DNA from: Maribacter sp. ACAM166
GTDB taxonomy: Bacteria > Bacteroidota > Bacteroidia > Flavobacteriales > Flavobacteriaceae
NCBI RefSeq assembly: GCF_005771495.1
Contig: NZ_VAUW01000010.1
Span: forward strand, 1 to 64,000
Length of the DNA: 64,000 nucleotides
Direction of reading: 5' to 3'
Under the pieces are notes generated by a model. It ran no database searches and was not told where the DNA came from. It worked only from the letters and a program-made list of their open reading frames with translations. Numbering within the stretch: the stretch's first letter is position 1; each line of letters begins with the position of its first letter. The position numbers and the translations under genes were made by a program. This document shows, one piece after another, positions 29,043 to 37,099 of the stretch.

Positions 29043-29234
29043 ATGGGTAAAGAAGTTATTTTTAAAAGAATGGGGCTTCCTTTAAAAGAAGTTCCTTCAG
29101 ATTTAAGAAACACGGTTTTATCTGACATTGAAGATGCCAAACTTCTCATGCACCTTACAAGGTTTTTCTCTTCAGCGTTTACATTGACGGCAAAACAGAT
29201 TTATAAAAACCTAAAGCAACATAAAAAACCATAA
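29043..29234 (+). CDS. Small helical protein upstream of MscS, paralog of the sigma-coupled protein
   Basis: 63 residues. Contains SDLRNTVLSDIEDAKLLMHL, matching the core of the 59-residue product at 28744, then a basic tail ending KNLKQHKKP. No membrane segment or known domain. It starts 50 bp after candidate promoter site 1 and ends 11 bp before the MscS gene, so both are probably on one transcript. It may act with the sigma factor or the channel; this is inference. Confidence 0.7.
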   Translation: MGKEVIFKRMGLPLKEVPSDLRNTVLSDIEDAKLLMHLTRFFSSAFTLTAKQIYKNLKQHKKP

Positions 29235-29245
29235 ACCACAATAAA

Positions 29246-30082
29246 ATGGAAACAATTACTACTTGGAAAGAGTTGACTGCAAACACTATTAATGAGATGG
29301 GAAGAACCATCATGGAAGCCGTTCCGAACATCTTTGGTGCGGTATTGATCCTATTGATCGGATGGCTGATAACCAAAATCATTATTTTGGTGCTAAAAAG
29401 GGTTTTAAAATTCGTTAAGGCCGATAAATGGACAAATGCCCTGAATGAAAAAGTATTGTCCGGAAAAACCTCCTTAAAATTCGATATTTCAAAGGTGATA
29501 CTGATTTTTGTTAAATGGATATTATTCCTAGTGTTCCTCATCGCAGCCGCCGATATAATGAAATGGGAAATTGTCTCACAAGAAGTTGGTAATCTAATGC
29601 ACTACCTTCCAAAATTATTTAGCGCCATAGCAGTGTTCATGGTCGGCCTGTATATAGCGAATTTTGTAAAGAAAGCCATCAAAGGGGTATTCGACTCCTT
29701 TGATCTTAGAGGTGCCAAACTCGTAAGCACCTTGGTATTCTATATCATTGCCTTCATCATTACGGTTACCGCCTTAAACCAAGCAGGCATCGAAACCGTC
29801 ATTATTAGAAACAATACCACTTTGATTCTTGGAGGCTTTGTAGCGGCCGTGGCCATCTCATTTGGTCTTGGCTCAAAAGATATTGTCAAAGATATTATTA
29901 GAACATCCTACGCACGTAAAAAATTTAAGATCGGGCAAAAAGTTACCTACAAGAATGTATCTGGTACTATTGAAGCATTAGAATCTCTTACCATGGACAT
30001 ACGAACCGAACAGGGGCTACTAGTTGTACCGATACATAAAATCATGGAAGAGGAAATACTGGTTACGGAAGATTCCAAGTAA
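29246..30082 (+). CDS. MscS-family mechanosensitive ion channel protein
   Basis: 278 residues. Five hydrophobic segments are seen: about 28-50, 87-107, 120-140, 163-182 and 193-215. The last is Gly/Ala-rich (GGFVAAVAISFGLGSKDIVK), as in the pore-lining TM3 of MscS. A short cytoplasmic beta domain (KFKIGQKVTYKNVSGTIEAL, then IRTEQGLLVVPIHKIMEE) follows and ends early, so this is a compact form without the full C-terminal barrel. Role: inner-membrane release of solutes on osmotic downshift. It shares a transcript with the preceding small protein, behind candidate ECF promoter site 1. Confidence 0.88.
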   Translation: METITTWKELTANTINEMGRTIMEAVPNIFGAVLILLIGWLITKIIILVLKRVLKFVKADKWTNALNEKVLSGKTSLKFDISKVILIFVKWILFLVFLIAAADIMKWEIVSQEVGNLMHYLPKLFSAIAVFMVGLYIANFVKKAIKGVFDSFDLRGAKLVSTLVFYIIAFIITVTALNQAGIETVIIRNNTTLILGGFVAAVAISFGLGSKDIVKDIIRTSYARKKFKIGQKVTYKNVSGTIEALESLTMDIRTEQGLLVVPIHKIMEEEILVTEDSK

Positions 30083-30107
30083 TTTGAAAATTATTTTTTG
30101 TTTAAAA

Positions 30108-30132
30108 TGTGACCTTTTGAAAAATTGGTGTA
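30108..30132 (+). promoter_or_regulatory. Candidate ECF promoter, site 2 (TGTGAC-N16-GTA)
   Basis: TGTGAC at 30108-30113, 16 bp, then GTA at 30130-30132, ending 41 bp before the GIN-domain gene. It shares the longer TGTGACCTTTT with site 1. Confidence 0.6.
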
Positions 30133-30172
30133 AAAAGAATAGACAAGTAATAATCTTTTAAATATTTAAATA

Positions 30173-31003
30173 ATGAAAAAACACGTACTCTTCTTTGCAA
30201 TAGCTTTAATAAGTGTGTCATTGGCGGCACAAAAGAAACCGAAAATTAAAGGAAATAAGGAAGTAACCCAGGTTATTAAGGAAATTCAAGGTGAATTCAA
30301 TGCATTAGAAATAGACGATGCATTGGAAGTCACCATAACCCAAGGCAACAATAATGCCTATGCCTTGAACATAGACAGTAACCTTGTTGACATTCTTCAG
30401 TTTTCCGTTACCGATAGCATATTGAAAATATATACTTCAAATAACATCACAAGCAGTAAAAAGTTGAAGATCAACTTAACTGTTGTTGAAATTGAACATT
30501 TAATTTTGAAGAACGATGCTAAAGTAAATGGAGAAGGCAGGTTCACAGCTAAAAAATTCTATCTTAATGCGTACAATTCTAGTCGGATAAAAAATTTGGA
30601 TGTTAGAGCTGATGATGTGACCATTACATTGCACAGGGATGCCGGAGGCGACATAAAAGTGAAGTCGGAAAATACGACCATAGTGATGAATGATAGAACG
30701 GATTTAAAGGCTGATGTCATTGCCGACAAGGTAAGAGTTACGTTGAACAACTCAGCTGACTTAGACCTTAATGGTGATGCGGACTATGCAAGCTTCAATT
30801 TGAAGAAATCCGGGAATTTAAATGCTAGAAAAATGAAGATCAGTTCTGCCGACCTTTACACTTCAAACAACTCTGATGTATATATTAATGCGTCTAGAAA
30901 CTTAGAAGTTTATGCTCAAGGTAAGAGCAATGTATATGTTTACGGAAATCCCGAAGTACAGATTAAAGGGTTGACAGATAAATCTAAGATTATAAAAAGG
31001 TAA
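30173..31003 (+). CDS. GIN-domain (DUF2807) secreted protein
   Basis: 276 residues with a signal peptide (1-19, ISVSLAAQ). The rest is the right-handed beta-helix-like DUF2807 'head GIN' domain, with short repeating strands such as LILKNDAKVNGEGRF, NLDVRADDVTITLHRD and KSGNLNARKMKISSADLY. The domain is found in many Bacteroidota envelope proteins, sometimes described as putative autotransporter adhesin; its activity is not established. It has its own candidate ECF promoter (site 2) and is followed by a strong terminator, so it is monocistronic. Confidence 0.85.
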   Translation: MKKHVLFFAIALISVSLAAQKKPKIKGNKEVTQVIKEIQGEFNALEIDDALEVTITQGNNNAYALNIDSNLVDILQFSVTDSILKIYTSNNITSSKKLKINLTVVEIEHLILKNDAKVNGEGRFTAKKFYLNAYNSSRIKNLDVRADDVTITLHRDAGGDIKVKSENTTIVMNDRTDLKADVIADKVRVTLNNSADLDLNGDADYASFNLKKSGNLNARKMKISSADLYTSNNSDVYINASRNLEVYAQGKSNVYVYGNPEVQIKGLTDKSKIIKR

Positions 31004-31044
31004 GCACATACTGCATATTTTTAACTCCCTACAACTAAGGTTCG

Positions 31045-31074
31045 AATGCCTCTCTTATGGGAGGCATTTTTTTT
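31045..31074 (+). terminator. Rho-independent terminator after the GIN-domain gene
   Basis: AATGCCTC (31045-31052) and GAGGCATT (31061-31068) form a perfect 8-bp stem with an 8-nt loop, running into eight T residues (31067-31074). Confidence 0.9.
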
Positions 31075-31088
31075 AATCTAACGTTTTT

Positions 31089-31113
31089 TGTGACTTTTTT
31101 AAAAGTCTGTGTA
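31089..31113 (+). promoter_or_regulatory. Candidate ECF promoter, site 3 (TGTGAC-N16-GTA)
   Basis: TGTGAC at 31089-31094, 16 bp, then GTA at 31111-31113, immediately after the terminator of the GIN gene. It should drive the LapA gene 270 bp downstream; the space between holds a coding relic. Confidence 0.55.
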
Positions 31114-31129
31114 TACATAGTATAACCAT

Positions 31130-31382
31130 AAAACATACACGATTGAAAAATAGAAAATATCAAAAATAGCTGCAAAAGTTTGGTCGAAAAAGTAGGTCAC
31201 CTAGAAGATGCTCTATTTAATCATACCGATAAGAATTTGGAAAAAGCATTGAACAAACTGAACAACGACTTTTCAACGACCATATCTTTATTTCCAAACT
31301 TGAGGTCTCGTATGAGATACAGGTTTCACATGTAAGAAAGCAGCATAATCACGCTACTTTGGTTGTCAAAAAAAATTATAAA
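31130..31382 (+). pseudogene. Unidentified coding relic between ECF promoter site 3 and lapA
   Basis: Frame 1 reads CKSLVEKVGHLEDALFNHTD and LEKALNKLNND without a start codon. Near 31282 the coding appearance moves to another frame, HIFISKLEVSYEIQVSHVRK, which stays open into the LapA gene. A single frameshifted ancestral gene would explain this. I do not recognise the family, and the call rests only on codon-like composition and continuity. Confidence 0.3.
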
Positions 31383-31589
31383 ATGAAATTCAAAACTATT
31401 CTAGCCCTATTATTTGCAGTTATAATCGTGATTTTTTCGTTACAAAACGCAGAGGTTACCGATGTTAAATTTTTACTTTGGAAATTATCAATGTCCCGGG
31501 TTCTTATCATCTTAGGTAGTTTCGGGGTCGGTGTTCTTGTTGGTATCCTTGCCTCTATGAAACGTCAATTAATCAACACTAAAAAATAA
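31383..31589 (+). CDS. LapA-domain (DUF1049) small inner-membrane protein
   Basis: 68 residues from ATG 31383; an upstream TTG at 31359 is possible but adds only a basic stretch. It has two membrane helices (MKFKTILALLFAVIIVIFSL and VLIILGSFGVGVLVGILASM) separated by QNAEVTDVKFLLWKL, the LapA/DUF1049 pattern (lipopolysaccharide assembly protein A domain). In Proteobacteria LapA works with LapB at the inner membrane in LPS control; no LapB is seen here. It ends 5 bp before an unknown gene, forming a two-gene unit behind candidate ECF promoter site 3. Confidence 0.85.
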   Translation: MKFKTILALLFAVIIVIFSLQNAEVTDVKFLLWKLSMSRVLIILGSFGVGVLVGILASMKRQLINTKK

Positions 31590-31594
31590 TAATC

Positions 31595-32038
31595 ATGGCC
31601 AAGATACTTTCCGTAGAACTGCAAAAAATACCTAAATATATTAACGTAGGAGATGACATCAACGATTTAACCGTACTAACAACAATACAGTTCCATGAAC
31701 TGGATCTAAAGCTAGAAATGCCTTATTGCTTACATGTTTTCGTTTATGATATTCATGGAGCTTTAGATGCCCCCCTTGTTATACCTAATTGGGACGAAAG
31801 CGTCGTTGTTTCGATCGCTTTAGGTAGAAAAGATGATCTTCTAGGTCAAGAAGCGACCATGATAAAAGCAACTGAGGCGAAAATGACGATAGAGACTCCT
31901 ATGGCGCTTACTTTAGGTAGATTTAATAAGGAGATGTCACCAATTAGCAGAAAATTAGAAGTATTTGCTACTATGGCTCCAATCGTTGGAAGGGCTTCCA
32001 AATATTCTGAGCCGTTTACCTCACAGATTACCTATTAA
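31595..32038 (+). CDS. Hypothetical protein following lapA
   Basis: 147 residues with no signal peptide and no membrane helix. The sequence alternates strand-like stretches (TVLTTIQFHELDLKLEMPYC, VVVSIALGRKD, KMTIETPMALTLGRF), suggesting an all-beta cytoplasmic protein. I do not recognise a family. It begins 5 bp after lapA and is probably co-transcribed with it, so it may share the envelope-stress context. Confidence 0.7.
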   Translation: MAKILSVELQKIPKYINVGDDINDLTVLTTIQFHELDLKLEMPYCLHVFVYDIHGALDAPLVIPNWDESVVVSIALGRKDDLLGQEATMIKATEAKMTIETPMALTLGRFNKEMSPISRKLEVFATMAPIVGRASKYSEPFTSQITY

Positions 32039-32545
32039 ATAGGCACTCTTAGAACTTAGAACATGTTTAAAACCCCACTTTGAGGATATGAATACATCAT
32101 TCAGCTTAGCCAGCACTTTCTAATGATAGATATCGAGGTGGCTATACCCATATATTTATAGAACGATGCGATAGAAAATCGTGTGGGCGAATTAAAACAA
32201 AATTCGAAGTTTAAATAAAGGATGAGGTACGACACTATTTTGATTAGGTAAACAGTTCATAGTTGGGTTATATAAGTAATGTAAGGTTTTTGCAACGCTA
32301 CGTTAGCGTACTGACATGAGCAAAGTAACATTGAATAACACTAAAAAAGAGTTTGTAGTACGGAACCGATATTTAATAGATGATTCTATTTTAGGACTGC
32401 CAAATTACTTCAAATTATCAAATTAAGAATTCAGACCAATAGGAAGAGCTAACTGAAAGCGATAAAGTTAATATCCTAAGTGGTGTTTGGGATTATCAGC
32501 AAGGTGAAACTATGAAATTCAGTGAATTTTTCTTTAAGGAAACTA
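32039..32545. other. Intergenic region with no gene
   Basis: About 500 bp between convergent genes. It contains a short perfect inverted repeat, ACGCTA-CGT-TAGCGT (32295-32309), without a T run. A few short gene-like frames (for example NDAIENRVGELKQN near 32162) look like relics but cannot be identified. Confidence 0.35.
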
Positions 32546-34225
32546 TTAAACATACGATATATCCATCACCTTTTCGATTCTATTGAACAGGTCTTCGGGA
32601 TCAAAAGGTTTAAAAATAAAACCGTTCATGCCACTTTTAAAAATCTTGTTCTTCACTTCAAGGAATACCGAGGCCGATAGCGCCAAGATTGGTAAAGTGG
32701 TATTGAATTTTCTGATTTCCTGGGTGGAAGCATAGCCATCCATTATGGGCATTTGAATATCCATTAAGACTACATCGTAATTGTTTTCCCGTACCATATT
32801 TACGGCCATTAGACCGTCAAAAGCTACATCTACAACTAGATTGGCCTTTTCTAATATCTGTCTGCCGACCATAATGTTGATTTTGTTATCCTCTACCAGC
32901 AATATTCTTCTGCCCTTTAGATTTCGCTCTTTTTTAAGGGTGTTCTGATCTACCTGCCTGTTTGAAGCCGGTTTTAACTCTAAATCAAAGTAAAAGCGAC
33001 TTCCGACCCCGACATCACTTTCTATTTTTACTGTAGATCCCATGGCTTCCACTATACTTTTAACGATTGGCAAGCCAAGTCCGGTACCTCCATATAAACG
33101 ATTTGTACTAATAGAGGCCTGGGTAAATGGCTGCCATATTTTTTCTTGTTGTTCTTGAGTAATACCAATTCCGACATCTATGATTTCAGTACGCATAAGC
33201 ACATTTCCATTTATGTGCTTATGCCTTATTATTTTTAAAGTCACATTTCCTTTTTCGGTAAATTTTATGGCGTTAGAGACCAGATTGTTGATTACCTGAT
33301 TGAAACGCACGATATCTAACCAGACATTTGGAAGTTCTTCATCAATCTCCAAGTCTAAAGCAATCCCTTTACTTAAACAAGCAGGCTCATGTATCTTTTT
33401 TATCTGCTTTACAGCTGCCAATATGTCTGTGGGAATTAAATCGAGCTCGATTACGCTAGTTTCCATTTTGCTGAAATCCAACACATTGTTTAGTAAATTC
33501 AGCAATATTTTCCCCGAATAGTTCAGTGCCTCTATATTGTCCCGTTGGTCTTCTCTAGGGTTAGTATCGCCTAAGATATGGGAGAGCCCAGTAATCGCAT
33601 TCAGCGGAGTTCGAATCTCATGGCTCATCATGCTCAAAAACCTAGACTTGGCATTTGATGCCTCAATGGCATCTTCCCATTCATTATGTATGTTCGAATA
33701 AAATCGAGCGTTGATGAAAGAGAAAAATATCAATTGATAGGTAACTAGAACTATATTGGTAAAAATGGAAATAGGATAAATATACTTTCCTGCGAGTAAA
33801 GCATCCATCTTTGTATTTGTAAATAGGTTAAAATCCGTAAAATACAGAAGAAACCAAAGTGCAATTGACAGCACTGGAAAAATTACGATATAGTTTTTTT
33901 CCCGTCTAAACGAAAAAAACACAAAAGGTAATGCCATGGCAAACATCAATATAAATTCCACACTGCCGGCCTTTCCGACGAACGAAGAAGTTATGGCAAC
34001 GCTCAAATTAAAAGCGATTATATAGATGATACGCGCCAGAGTAAGGTTTCCTTTTTTAGAAATAATAGCAGAAAACACAAAAAGAGGTACCGTTGCCCCA
34101 ATATAATTGCTCAGCTCCAACATATTCAAGCTTCTAGCTAGAATACACCAAATCACAGAAATGACCGAGGTCAATAGAGAAAGTGTAAAGACAATTTCCA
34201 CTCTACGTTTAGAGAATTCAGGCAT
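32546..34225 (-). CDS. Membrane hybrid histidine kinase (6TM-HisKA-HATPase-REC)
   Basis: 559 residues. The N-terminal 180 residues hold about six membrane helices with short loops, a 7TM/MASE-like sensor. Then come HisKA with [19 protein letters not shown] (phospho-His202), HATPase_c with DVGIGITQEQQ and GGTGLGLP, and a C-terminal receiver with VEDNKIN, intact Asp489 (VVLMDIQMPIMDG) and Lys in FKPF. No HPt domain is present in it or beside it, so its phosphate would have to go to a separate HPt protein. The gene stands alone and its signal is unknown. Confidence 0.9.
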   Translation of the reverse strand: MPEFSKRRVEIVFTLSLLTSVISVIWCILARSLNMLELSNYIGATVPLFVFSAIISKKGNLTLARIIYIIAFNLSVAITSSFVGKAGSVEFILMFAMALPFVFFSFRREKNYIVIFPVLSIALWFLLYFTDFNLFTNTKMDALLAGKYIYPISIFTNIVLVTYQLIFFSFINARFYSNIHNEWEDAIEASNAKSRFLSMMSHEIRTPLNAITGLSHILGDTNPREDQRDNIEALNYSGKILLNLLNNVLDFSKMETSVIELDLIPTDILAAVKQIKKIHEPACLSKGIALDLEIDEELPNVWLDIVRFNQVINNLVSNAIKFTEKGNVTLKIIRHKHINGNVLMRTEIIDVGIGITQEQQEKIWQPFTQASISTNRLYGGTGLGLPIVKSIVEAMGSTVKIESDVGVGSRFYFDLELKPASNRQVDQNTLKKERNLKGRRILLVEDNKINIMVGRQILEKANLVVDVAFDGLMAVNMVRENNYDVVLMDIQMPIMDGYASTQEIRKFNTTLPILALSASVFLEVKNKIFKSGMNGFIFKPFDPEDLFNRIEKVMDISYV

Positions 34226-35310
34226 AGTTTTGAAAGATTAATTTATGTTAATATAAAAGCGAATAAACTTCCTCGATACAAGCATACGAGGTATTCAATA
34301 GAATATTTTTATCAATGAATACCTTGAATTTTTAAACTTCCTTTTCTCATACGAAATAAGCTTTGGGGAATTGAACCCTCATAGATTTAATGTGTTTTTT
34401 AATGTTCATACTGGTTGAATATTACATAGTATAGATATTTTTAATTTTCTGAAACATCAATACTCGTACGAGTATTATGTTCTAATCGTGGTCCTTATAA
34501 CCATAAGATTGTCAACAGTTAAATTCTTTAAAATTTCTTTTGACGAAGCAAATAATAGGGCGACTACCCTATGAATTAGTTTTTGTCGGCCAAGCGAGTT
34601 TAAACTATGAGTCGTGTTTGTGAAAATGATGTGCCTTTTTCTATAATAAATTTGTCCATTATCAAGTATCGTATTTATTCTATTACATTAAAGAGCAATA
34701 TTCTTAAAAAAGTAAGAAAATTCCTATTTTATGTTGTTACATGACGTTAAACGTGTGTGAAAGTATCGATAAGCGAAGTGTACTATTCGATGAATGACTA
34801 TTCAATTAGAATTTTTCTTACCTACTATTAAATTACCAATCATTTTAAAAAAGAGTAATTAGGTGAAATTAAAGGGAATTATACATAGATTTTTAGGATA
34901 ATCGTTCCTTACCAATACAATTTTGATTTCCGGATAAAATTTAACATCCGTGGAAATGATTGAAAACTTATTGATAATACGTTTATCAAAGGCTTTAACG
35001 GTTTGTTCCCTTTTCAGAAAAGTATACTTGATCCTTACGCTTAATTATAGTCCTTAAAAATCATTTAAATAGTGAAAAGCTTCTCATACAAAGTACGAAT
35101 CCCGTGATCGAACATACAAATAAACCTATGTTCACTTAATTGAACTTATTAAAAACCCCAATCGTTTTTCTTCAAGGTCCGAAGAATCAGATTAGTTGGT
35201 ATATAAGTTTAAGATTTTTTGAAAGAAACAAACCCATGTACCATTTCTACAGCTCCTACCCAAAATTTAACAAAACCAATAAATTTGACGAATTTTAATT
35301 AAAAACGAAT
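34226..35310. other. Long non-coding region
   Basis: About 1.1 kb, very AT-rich with no supported gene on either strand. The only notable element is the perfect 18-bp palindrome at 34459-34476. The remainder has frequent stops in all frames and looks like decayed DNA. Confidence 0.45.
34459..34476. promoter_or_regulatory. Perfect 18-bp palindrome
   Basis: AATACTCGTACGAGTATT is a perfect palindrome 234 bp upstream of the membrane hybrid kinase start and in a gene-poor region. Its length and symmetry fit a dimeric repressor operator. No second copy was noticed. Confidence 0.4.
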
Positions 35311-35751
35311 TATGAAAACGCTGAACATATTAAAAGGCAGATTGATCGACTAGAACTGGATTCTCATCAAATAAAAATGCTAATGTTAAGCGAAACTGAT
35401 ACAGCAAATGGAAATTTGATTTCCGAAAGCGACCTTAGAAATGAGGACTCTAAATGGATTGGGCTCGCAATATTTTCGACACAAACTACTAAAAAGACAA
35501 AGAAATATATTTTAAATTATTGGAATAAGCGGAATAAAATCAACCAAGACGCTCAAAAATTGAACTTAGCGATTAAAGAGCAGACAAAATTACCACAACT
35601 TTCTGAAATGGAGAAGTCCACAGACTTGAAGAATACTAGAACTGTTATAATGGTACATTATAGCATTCTCTACCCAATTCAAAAACCCCAAATACTAATA
35701 ACCGGATTTTAGAACAATAGGCAGTAACCTTAAAACCTCTTAAAGGTAAAA
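35311..35751 (+). pseudogene. Degraded RelE/ParE-type toxin-antitoxin locus
   Basis: The frame open from 35311 reads EHIKRQIDRLELDSHQIKML, NGNLISESDLRNEDSKWIG (antitoxin-like, ending in the usual acidic tail and Trp), then runs directly into KKTKKYILNYWNKRNKINQD, EMEKSTDLKNTRTVIMVHYS and PQILITGF, which fits the body of Bacteroidota RelE/ParE toxins. A TAG at 35710 replaces the expected Trp of the conserved WDNRQ-type end: the codons after it read NNRQ, stop, P, stop, NLLK. The first ATG is at 35377. The antitoxin start and the toxin start appear lost by deletion or frameshift, so the locus is inactive. Confidence 0.55.
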
Positions 35752-36192
35752 TACGGCGGTACAAAGTAGAACTGCCTGTAAAAAGCTACAATCTAGGCCT
35801 AAAAAGTTCTAATTAGCCTATCTACACAGAACTTATAGTGTTCAATCTCACCTTTATTTAAACTTTGCTATACTTACGAATGTTTTACAAATAGTAGTCG
35901 TTTAAGTAAAGCCAAAGTGTTCCATAAGCGTATATTTAAAGAAAAGAGCATTGAGCTTCATTGCGCCCATCTCGTTAACTATTTTTGTGCTTATTGGTAC
36001 TTATTTCTTTGACTGACTTCTTAAAAATACGGCGGACGAACTTTCGAATTATTTGAAAAAATAAAGTTATATCCAGCATTAGCGAAAGATGTTGTTACGT
36101 ATTGCTCCACAATAATAACTTCGAGAAACAGAATTACCTTTCTCCTTTTTATAAATCTGAATTCTGTTATAAATATAAAATGTTCAGATAGT
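35752..36192. other. Gap before the PorP/SprF gene
   Basis: About 440 bp without a gene. AACAGAATT (36126-36134) and AATTCTGTT (36159-36167) form a 9-bp inverted repeat 25 bp past the stop of the minus-strand porP-like gene. It may be a weak terminator, though the T run is short. Confidence 0.35.
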
Positions 36193-37080
36193 TTACAGCC
36201 TAAGATTCATCATAATCTCATGGGTAGCATTAGCTATATTTCTTACGTTACTGCTATTTGCAAATTCATAGGCATATCCTATCTGTACTACTTTAGTGAC
36301 ATTAAATATGAATAGACCACTGATACTTTCATTGATACGATAGGCCGCCCCGAGTTCAAAATTTTCACTGAACGAAAATCTACCCGTAAGATCAACAGAC
36401 AAAGGTGCTGCAGCCACATATCTGAACAATACCGTTGGTTTGAACACTATACTATTTCTCAATTGAAAATTATACCCACCAGCAAGGTATATGTGTTGCC
36501 GGTCCGTTCCTGTTCGTGCGATCCCATCTTCTTGTTCCAATCGATTATTACTTAAGATTTTTGGTGCGGACAGAGATAAAAAATAATCTTCGTGCTTTAA
36601 ATAGACTCCTGTTCCAAAATTGGGATTAAACCTACCTTTCAGTTTCATTAGGTTAGGGTCTGCCTGTACACCGTAAGTAACCAGACCATCAGTATTTGCT
36701 TTGTAGGAATTAAAACCGGCCTTTACCCCAAAATATAAATCGTGCTGATATGATAATTTAAGATGATACGAAAAATCAGCTACGATGGAAGTCTGCCTTT
36801 CTATAAATGTCTTATCACTAATAATGGATAGTCCCAAGCCAATATTCTTACCAACTGGTGTTCCAAAAATAAAACTTTGGGTCTCGGGTGCGCCCTTTAT
36901 ATTGTTCCACTGGCTTCTTACGTTTATACCTACGTCAGTGGTGTTATTGGCTCCTGCATAAGCAGGGTTTATAAGATTCATATTATATATGTACATTGTA
37001 TAATTAGGATCTTGCTGTGCGAATGCCCCGGTAACGGTTAAAAAGCTAAGGGCTAGTACTGTTTTATATATAAATTTCAT
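36193..37080 (-). CDS. PorP/SprF family type IX secretion membrane protein
   Basis: 295 residues. A signal peptide (1-21, TVTGAFAQQD) precedes the PorP/SprF family hallmark YNMNLINPAYAGANNTTDVG and a predicted outer-membrane beta barrel ending with an aromatic/Leu strand (IMMNLRL). SprF-type proteins help specific large T9SS cargo, typically encoded next to them, reach the surface. It lies 19 bp downstream of the large type-B cargo gene and in the same direction, so the two form an export pair. Confidence 0.9.
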   Translation of the reverse strand: MKFIYKTVLALSFLTVTGAFAQQDPNYTMYIYNMNLINPAYAGANNTTDVGINVRSQWNNIKGAPETQSFIFGTPVGKNIGLGLSIISDKTFIERQTSIVADFSYHLKLSYQHDLYFGVKAGFNSYKANTDGLVTYGVQADPNLMKLKGRFNPNFGTGVYLKHEDYFLSLSAPKILSNNRLEQEDGIARTGTDRQHIYLAGGYNFQLRNSIVFKPTVLFRYVAAAPLSVDLTGRFSFSENFELGAAYRINESISGLFIFNVTKVVQIGYAYEFANSSNVRNIANATHEIMMNLRL

Positions 37081-37099
37081 TTTATTGACTTCTTATTTA

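Noticed and set aside
32295-32309. Short inverted repeat ACGCTA-CGT-TAGCGT
   Set aside because: Only 6-bp arms and no T run on either side; too weak for a terminator and without other context.
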